A DNA stretch of 64,000 nt from Ulota crispa (Eukaryota > Streptophyta > Bryopsida > Orthotrichales > Orthotrichaceae): the NCBI GenBank assembly GCA_963920765.1, contig OY987246.1, positions 6,822,501 through 6,886,500 on the forward strand, given 5' to 3'. A program made the translations under genes and the position numbers. Shown in pieces: positions 57,335 through 64,000 of this stretch; the stretch's first letter is position 1; each line of letters begins with the position of its first letter. The notes beneath the pieces were generated by a model. The model did not search any database and was not told the DNA's origin. It saw only the letters and a program-made list of their open reading frames with translations.

Positions 57335-57698
57335 GGGCCGCTTCACACTATGACCAGCCAAGTTGAGAGGCCCTCAAATTGAGTGGCCAAACTTTGTCGA
57401 GAGGCCAAGAAAATTTGCTGAAAATAAACAATAAATGTTGAAACTAACAGCAATAAATGCTGGAATTGATGGCCTCCCGCCTCTATTTGGATCTCCATTT
57501 TTGCTGGATCCAAACTTCACTTTAAGAGATAGTAAACCTTGGATGATAAAGTGATGCCATTTAGGCAAATGGTGGATGACGGCCTTTGGAGTTTGGCCTC
57601 TAGTATAAAAACTTGAGCGGACGGATTTTCAGTTTTGTGCAATGTAATTGGTGCAGACCGACGGCCTCTTGACCTTCGGCCATAATGTGAAGCCGCCC
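57335..57698. mobile_element. MITE with GGGCSGCTTCACA ends, 364 bp
   Basis: Left end GGGCCGCTTCACACTATG and, inverted, GGGCGGCTTCACATTATG. Flanked by TGA on both sides (57332-57334, 57699-57701), a 3-bp duplication compatible with PIF/Harbinger-type elements although TWA is usual. Confidence 0.7.
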
Positions 57699-57838
57699 TG
57701 AGAAATGTTGGATTTTTGCAGGCAAAGCTTAACATCTCCCCAAGCATTGTGGATGTTACATAACATTTAGTAGCCTGAAAAGAGGCTGCCTTTCCCTCCC
57801 TTTAGATATCATCCACGAACTTCATCTTGACCAAAAAA

Positions 57839-57862
57839 TTATTATTATTATTATTATTATTT
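57839..57862. repeat. (TTA)n microsatellite
   Basis: Eight ATT/TTA trinucleotides. Confidence 0.9.
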
Positions 57863-58006
57863 TTGACATGGCTGGTCCCCACATCGATGTATGTGCACTA
57901 AACTAAAACTCCTTTTCATAAATTCTCTAACAAATTCAGCCAAATGTCTCCATAGCTAAAAATGGATTTGAAATATTCCATACCATTTCATCTGGAGGGA
58001 GGACAA

Positions 58007-58452
58007 TGTTATGGACGTAGTAAACATAAAACATAAAAGACTTATTTCCAAAGAAGTTTGAGGTAGAGTGTATGGCAAGATGTATGAGAAATAAGACTAG
58101 ATTTGATAAGTCAAGAAAATACAAGAGTAACGCCAAAGAGATGAGCTATAAGGTCCAAGAGTTGCGTTGTCAAGACTAACAAACTTTTTAGTCTTGACTT
58201 CTATATATACTTCTAAGTATGAAACTTTCTAACAACTTCTATTAGAGGTTTATGGATTACTCTAATTTCTCATGCATGCTATTTCATCTAGAAAGCTTCT
58301 TGAAAAGCTTCCACCTATTTATGAGTTGTTTCCTGAGTAACTTCTATATTCTTCTAGAAGGTTCTATAAGCTTCTACAAGCTTCCTGAGAGTTCTACAAG
58401 CTTCTACAAGCTTCTAGATAGTTTTACAAGCTTCTATTGTATGTCCGTGACA
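58007..58452 (-). repeat. 3' LTR of chromovirus 2
   Basis: On the sense strand it has the 10-bp array (58440-58341), TATATATAG (58209-58201), and TAGTCTTGACAA at 58178-58167, 31 bp after the TATA start, equivalent to the R start in the 5' LTR. Confidence 0.93.
58341..58440. promoter_or_regulatory. Decamer array resembling heat-shock elements in the LTR
   Basis: Ten consecutive 10-bp units of consensus CTTCTACAAG. TTC recurs every 10 bp and the alternate triplet is GAA once and TAA, CAA, GAG or GAT elsewhere, so the array keeps the 5-bp register of nTTCnnGAAn heat-shock factor sites in decayed form. TTCTAGAAGG at 58352-58361 is the best unit. The matching regions of chromovirus 1 LTRs (44588-44690, 51790-51850) have better units such as TTCTAGAACCTTCTGAAAA. 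Position upstream of the TATA box fits an enhancer. Heat response is inference. Confidence 0.55.
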
Positions 58453-59039
58453 TCACCTCCCCTTCTAGCTTTGAGGTCTCCGAGAAGTGTGTCATAGAGT
58501 TTCTTCAAAAGCGTAGAAAATCAAAAACATGTTGCATAGTTTCTGTAATATATTCAAGTTGTCTTTACCGTGTCAAATGATACATAGGTCCCTGTAACCA
58601 ACAATAGTGACCCACTCTTTCTACTTCAGACCAAACATAAACTTCCGTATCTTCATTGTGAAAACGTCATTTGAATATTATTTATGCGCGATCATCATAA
58701 GCAGGCTTAATTTCAAAAACAATGCCCAATAATCTATTGCTATGTATTCACCGTCATCTTCTTGGCTCAGCTGGTTCTTCTTCTCGAAGTTGGCAGTGCA
58801 AATTATTTGACTGAGATGATATGGCTAGCATAGCATCTGCAACGTGATTATTTATAACTAAAATCAAAGTACAAAAATGACAAACTAAAAATTAAAATGA
58901 ACAATATGTGGTTTCTCCTCCCCTTTTAAAGAGATTTAAAGGTCCAAACTCTTCAAAGTTACGCAATCGTATTGGCAATTGTTCTATTTGCGGCTACATT
59001 TTCTTAGACAGATGTCATTGATGAAATTCTTGAACTTTT

Positions 59040-59362
59040 ATTGATGAGTTGGCAAGATTACTAGCTAATTCTCATGTGCGTTTGTTAAAGTCATATCCAC
59101 GCCAATGAATCAAGTACTCAAATTTTCCTCACTTGATTTTTAAATCTAATACCTCTTCAACTTTAAATTCATGATGGTTGTCAATTTCTATCACTGAAAG
59201 AGGCGATTGCTTTTGTCTTGATATAGATGATTCGTTATAAGACTCCAGAAATGAAAAGTGAAAAATTGGATGTATCTTCAAAAATGTTGGTAGTTCCAAA
59301 CGATAAGTCACTTCATTCATTTGTTTTTGAATTGCAAAAGGTTCCAATTTTTGATAATCCAA
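59040..59362 (-). pseudogene. Integrase C-terminus and chromodomain of chromovirus 2
   Basis: MDYQKLEPFAIQKQMNEVTY and LEVxKIHPIFHFSFLE-type sequence are the integrase C-terminal domain; HHEFKVEEVLDLKIK, a stop, then GKFEYLIHWRGYDFNKRT form the chromodomain. A second stop stands where Trp is expected near 59096. Confidence 0.85.
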
Positions 59363-59439
59363 CTTCTCACATGGTTTACTAGTCTTTAAATTCCGCCAAA
59401 GAAACCATACTTTCTCACCAACTTAGAATGAAAGTTGTT

Positions 59440-60437
59440 CTTTTTTTAATACATCTGCTGCCGTTTTATATCTTTTTGGATTTTTTTCAATTGCATTTTT
59501 GTGACTCCTTGGAATTCTGTCTTTCTTGTAGTAATTTCTTCTGCTGCAGGATTCTCAAATTTTAATGATTGTAGCATGTCTAATTCTGAATGATGCCCAT
59601 AAATAAAATAAAAAAATGTTTGCTGCGTGGAAGCATAAATAGTGTTATTATAAACAAACTCCGCCAACGGTAAATAAGATGTCTAGTCGTCTTATTGATA
59701 GTTGATAGTACATTTCAAATATTGTTTTAAAACTTGATTGACCCGTTCTATTTGTCTATCAATCTGTAAATGAAAAGCAGAAGATAATTAGATATCCACT
59801 TTTAGTATTCCTAAAAGTGACTTCCAAAATTTTGAAACAAATTGTAGACCACAATCTGAAACAATGTCATCTGGCAGACCATGATAGTGATAGATATTGT
59901 CCATAAAAATTATTGCTATTTTTTCATCTATGATTATTTTTTTGCAAGGTATAAAATGTGACATTTTAGTCAACCTATTCACAACCACAAAATGGTGTCA
60001 AAAATATTTGATAGCGGAAGATTTGTAATGAAATCTATAGAAACAGACAACCATGGTTGCTTTAGAATCAATAACGGCTAAAGCAAGCTATACGGTTGTT
60101 GTTAAGGGTTCTTGAATCTAGAATAAACATCGCACAAAAATATAAGGTCTTTGACTACCTTCTATAATTCAGGCCACCAAAAATCTCAAGAGATAAGTTC
60201 TACGGTTTTATTGAATCCAAAATGTCCAGCTGCTGAAAAGTCATGTTGTGCTTGAAGAATCTTAAGTCGTGTTGGTCCTTCTAGAATATATAAACATTTT
60301 TCAAAATACAAGAGATTATCTTCAAATTTGAACTTAATAGAGTCTTCTGAATATTTGTTGATTTGATGTTTAATATCAAAAACAAGAGGATGTGATGCTA
60401 ATGCTATACAGACTTGATCAAGAAATAATGAATCCAT
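59440..60437 (-). pseudogene. Integrase of chromovirus 2
   Basis: Zinc domain: QAQHDFSAAGHFGFNKTVEL near 60200-60270, then FLCDVYSRFK near 60120. Core: MVVNRLTKMSHFIPCKK, YHYHGLPDDIVSDCGLQFVS (59860-59930) and MAEFVYNNTIYASTQQT (59620-59667). Asp residues of the core are readable; several stops and a frame change near 60000 break it. Confidence 0.88.
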
Positions 60438-60489
60438 TGGTATTAAAATTATAGTTGCTCGAAGAAAAAAAATTTAGGCTTAAATATTG

Positions 60490-61960
60490 TTGTCCGTAAT
60501 GGATCATATGCTTCTTCTTCTTCTTCTGGAGCAAAATATGATCTTCTTGATAAAGCACTTGATAGATTTTGTTGTTTTCCAAGTCTATTAGTAATATTAA
60601 ATTCAAATCAAAACAAAGACGTGCTCCATTGCGCTTGATGACAATTCAAAACATGAGCTGACATGAAGTATGCAAGATTTTTTTAATCTATATAAACTAT
60701 GACTGGATGAGTTGCCCCTTCAAAGAAATGGCGCTATTCTTAAAATGAGTCCATAATAGCAAGGAGTTTTTTGTTGTGAATCTTATAGTTAATTTCTGCA
60801 GCTGAAAAATTTTTTGAATGAAAAGCAATTGAATGTGATTTCTCTTCCTTTCTAGGTTGTGACAATACCGTTCCCAACGCAAAGTTTGAAGCATCGATTT
60901 CCATAAAAAACGGTTTATCAAAACTTGCATATATCAACATAAGAGCTAAAGTAAAAGCTGTTTTTAGCTTTTGAAATGTCAATTCTGCTTCAGTTTCCCA
61001 CTCTAATTTCTCCTTGCATATTAATCGTGTAAGTGGAGTAGCTATTTGAAGATAGTTTTTAATAAATGTCCTATAAAAAATTGTAAATTCAAGAAAACAT
61101 TATAAGTCACGCACTGTTTTTGGCGTTGTCCAGCTACTAATAGCGTCAACTTTTTTAGAATACATCAATAAGCCTTTGTTAAAAATGATATAGCCCAAAA
61201 ATTCCACTTGGAATTTATGAAATACACATTATTCCAACTTTGCGTATAATTCGGCACCTCGTAATTTTTGTAAAACAAGGCATACATTTTGTTTATAATC
61301 TTTTGAGTTCTTTGAATAAACCAAAATGTTGTCTAAATAACATACGACGAAATCGTGAAGAAATTTTTGAAAAATGTTGTTTATCAAGTGTTGAAATATG
61401 GCTGGTGCGTTGGTAAGTCCAAAAGGCATAACATTATATTCAAAATATCCGTACTTTGTTTGGAATGCGATTGTTCATTTATCTCCTTCTTTGATGCGTA
61501 CTTGATTATAAGTACCTTGCAAATCAATCTTGGTATAAATATCTACTTTACCAAGCTGGTCAAAAAGCCATGATATCAACAATAATGGATATCCATTTTC
61601 CACAATGAGTTTATTGATGTCACGATTACCAACGCACATTTGTAAAGCACCATTTTTTTTCTTTACAAATAATATTGGAGCGCCAGCAAGAGATTTTGAA
61701 TGTCGGATGAAATTTTTGGCTAAATTTTCATCAATGTATTCCCCTAATGTTGAAAGTTTGTTTTGAAATAGATTATAAATAGGTCCAAATGGTGGTTAGA
61801 CGCCCTCTTGAAGGTCAATGACACAATCATAACGTCGATGTTGCAGTAATATATTTGCATTTTTTTTTTCAAATACGTTTTTAAAGTCTTGATACTAAAG
61901 AAGAATAATTTTTGTATTATCCTTTGATAAGTCAAATATTGATGTAGCATAATTAGCAAA
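60490..61960 (-). pseudogene. Reverse transcriptase and RNase H of chromovirus 2
   Basis: RT: MPFGLTNAPAIFQHLINNIF and VVCYLDNILVYSK (61229-61429); the YxDD box reads YLDN. RNase H: FFMEIDASNFALGTVLSQ and AAEINYKIHNKKLLAIMDSF (60740-60982), with the first catalytic Asp present. Upstream RT palm is decayed. Confidence 0.88.
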
Positions 61961-62044
61961 TGCTATATTATCTTTTGTTGCTTGCATAAAAGCTTTAGCT
62001 CCAAGAAATAAATGCTGAGGTTGTTTCTTCTCTTTTTGTATTTT

Positions 62045-62353
62045 TCATGAAGAAATTTTCCGTAATTGCCAATCAATATTTGGATTGTGTAATTCAAACC
62101 AAGGAAGATCAAGAACTATTCGATTTGTAGGGCTTTGGATGATGTTAAATACAATACTTGAAATTTCATCTTCTAAATTTACTTTTAGAGGCTTTGTTTC
62201 TTCAGCAACATTTCTAGAAGCAAGTAGTCGGCCATCAATAGCTTCTACAGATGCCAGATGAATTTTTTTTAATAAACATATGTTGTATTGAGATGCAAAA
62301 TTCTTGTCCATAAAACATGCTAAAGCTCTAGTGTCTAATAAAACTGTTGTCAA
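62045..62353 (-). pseudogene. Aspartic protease of chromovirus 2
   Basis: Active-site region TVLLDTRALACFMD has Asp and Thr but Arg at the expected Gly. The second half (SSIVFNIIQSPTNRIVLDLP, then WFELHNPNIDW) matches the gypsy protease fold and the chromovirus 1 copy. Confidence 0.85.
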
Positions 62354-62556
62354 AATTTTAGTATCAAATAGTTTAATATTTATAGGAAATGTAAAACATG
62401 AAGTTGGATCTGGAGGTAGTATGGAACCTTTTATTGAAGATATGTAATTGATGGTGTCCAGTCATATGGTTCCTACTGTAACTGGGCGCTTTCGTTTTTT
62501 TATTTTTCAATGTTGGTGGATGTATTTTGCGCCTTGAATCCGTTTGATATGTTTCA

Positions 62557-63534
62557 ACAATCTTGGGTTTTATGTCCTGGTTTTCTACAATATAGGCATA
62601 AATTCTCTTGTCTTTGTCTATATTTTTCTTCTTGAGTTAATCATTTGTAGCGTATTGCATCAATTTACATTAGTTTGGACCTTATTGAGCGGTTTTCTAT
62701 GGTCCTTGAAGACAATGTTGACATATTTTGATGTACTCCTCTCTATCTAAACCTTTGCTTGTGATGTTTTTTAAATAAAAAATTGTCGCAAGCAATTGCT
62801 TGAATAATGAATTTTTTCAAAATGAACACTTTTGGCATGGTAAGCAATAGGTCTTTGACTTTGTCTTTTAGGCCAAATCAAAAATGGTTCATAAGTGCTT
62901 TATCATTTCAATCAAGATTGTAAGTAAGCTGTTGAAATTCAGCAGCATAGATGGCAGCTGATCGTGAACCTTGTTGTATAGTTTGCATCTTTGTTTCAGC
63001 CACTCTCTCTTGGTATTTATCTCCAAATGTTGCTATGAATGCATCTAAAAATACATTTAAATTGTTCAATAGTGGCAAATTTTTTTCCATGAGAAGGGCA
63101 AACCAAACAAGAGCGTTATTTGATAAAAGGAAACCAATAAATCTCACTTGAGTATATTCATCAGCATAACAAGAAGGATGTAGCCATAAAAAAAACTTGA
63201 CTTGCAGTACAAAACCTCAAAATTTTAATCTTGTTTCATTAAACTTCTCAAACAAACTTATTCCTAGTTCTTTTGTTGGTAAAAAATGTATTGGTGAAGC
63301 TTGATTACAAGCACTTGTTTTTTTGAGTTGTAAGTTTTTTCTTTATAAGCGCAGCAACTTATTGTTGATGTCTTCTTCGGACAAGACATTGATTTGTTTT
63401 CTTGTTCCGAGATTTTCTAATCGAGTGATTTCAGCACAAAAATTGTTCAAAAGTTCTTGGAGGTCAACAATTGTCGCAAATCTATTCTCGGTTCTTCCAT
63501 GAATGTTCTCTATCCCTTGATCAGTGCTCCCCAT
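62557..63534 (-). pseudogene. gag of chromovirus 2 with CCHC knuckle
   Basis: Start ATG at 63534 (MGSTDQGIENIHGRTENRFA), 63343-63534 open. The capsid core (62908-63147: RFIGFLLSNNALVWFALLME, FLDAFIATFGDKYQERVAET) is a Retrotrans_gag-type domain. A complete zinc knuckle CLYCRKPGHKTQDC lies at 62598-62557. Confidence 0.88.
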
Positions 63535-63796
63535 TATAATGTTTATTCAACAGTATTAAAAAAATCACACGACAAATACAACCATTTAGAGGTGGGTAAT
63601 CCACAACCTCTAAAAAATTTAAACCTTTCAATCGAAAGGTAGTCTACTCTCTTAAGAAAGATCAAGTTTAATGGACGAAGAACAATACCGCATTAGAGGA
63701 AGATAATCCGCAACCTCTAAAAAGCTTTTGTTTATTCTAAAAGAGGAGTAGTCCACACTCTTTCAAAAAGATCAAACTTTGGTATTGCTCAAAAAA

Positions 63797-63810
63797 CAGT
63801 CTCAACAAAC
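63797..63810 (-). promoter_or_regulatory. Primer-binding site of chromovirus 2, self-priming type
   Basis: Sense strand GTTTGTTGAGACTG abuts the 5' LTR. Twelve bases pair with CAGTCTTGACAA at 63982-63971 in the same LTR. Differences from chromovirus 1 in both partners keep all twelve pairs. Confidence 0.7.
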
Positions 63811-64000
63811 TGTTATGGACGTACTAAACACAAAATATAAATGACTTGTTTCCAAAGAAATCTGAAGTAGAGTGTATGGCAAGATGTATGCGAAATAAAA
63901 ATAGATTTGATAAGTCAAGAGAGTACAAAAGTAACGTCAAAGAGATGAGTTATAAGTTCCAAGAGTTGTGTTGTCAAGACTGAGGAACTCTTTAGTATCG
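63811..64000 (-). repeat. 5' LTR of chromovirus 2, partial
   Basis: The first 190 bp on the plus strand align with 58007-58196; the rest, including TATA and U3, lies beyond the window. Confidence 0.93.

Larger units (their letters stand above)
58007..64000 (-). mobile_element. Chromodomain Ty3/gypsy element (chromovirus 2), 5' LTR cut by window end
   Basis: The 3' LTR is 58007-58452 and the 5' LTR starts at 63811 and runs out of the window. LTR ends are TGTTATGGAC (inverse GTCCATAACA) and GTCCGTGACA. Internal order on the minus strand: gag (63534 down), knuckle, protease, RT, RNase H, integrase, chromodomain. The polypurine tract AGAAGGGGAGGTGA is at 58453-58466. Stops occur in all genes, but no large insert is present, so its layout is the reference for chromovirus 1. 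Confidence 0.93.

Overview
The window is AT-rich, intron-bearing nuclear DNA crowded with transposons. A class III sirtuin gene with seven GT-AG introns, plant-type MITEs, short Helitrons and Ty3/gypsy elements suggest a streptophyte, probably a seedless land plant or a charophyte alga. This is inference; nothing here fixes the species. No rRNA, tRNA, CRISPR array or bacterial-type operon is visible.

Layout. 1-13.6 kb is intergenic DNA holding small DNA transposons: a Tourist-like MITE, two Mutator-like hairpin MITEs, TTAA-flanked piggyBac-like MITEs and a large palindrome split by one of them. 13.7-18.2 kb (minus strand) is the one confident host gene, an eight-exon SIRT5-type protein deacylase of 276 residues, with a MITE in intron 2, a 93-104 bp tandem repeat upstream and a possible divergent exon beyond it. 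22.5-35.2 kb (plus strand) is a decayed Ty3/gypsy element with an unusual order: gag, zinc knuckles, protease, a DNMT3-like cytosine-5 DNA methyltransferase (still one open frame), reverse transcriptase, RNase H, integrase and a C-terminal PHD finger. A 5.5 kb insertion (28212-33725), carrying about 21 units of a 43-45 bp repeat, splits RNase H from integrase. 35.9-43 kb is mostly unrecognised DNA with two ~900 bp TTAA MITEs. 43.4-54.2 kb is a deep nest: a TTAA MITE contains a Helitron and a second TTAA MITE, which contains a 7.6 kb chromodomain gypsy element, itself split by a 1.7 kb LTR-like insert; two more TTAA MITEs, one with a second Helitron, close the nest. 58.0-64.0 kb holds a second copy of the same chromovirus family, whose 5' LTR is cut by the window end.

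Main points: (1) a gypsy element with its own DNMT3-like methyltransferase plus a PHD finger; (2) two chromovirus copies whose primer-binding sites pair with their own predicted mRNA 5' ends, implying Tf1/sushi-type self-priming, with all differences between copies preserving pairing; (3) LTRs with a 10-bp-period array resembling heat-shock elements; (4) TTAA-specific MITEs and Helitrons whose empty sites can be read from paralogous copies in the window; (5) a SIRT5-type sirtuin, a class absent from Arabidopsis and rice.
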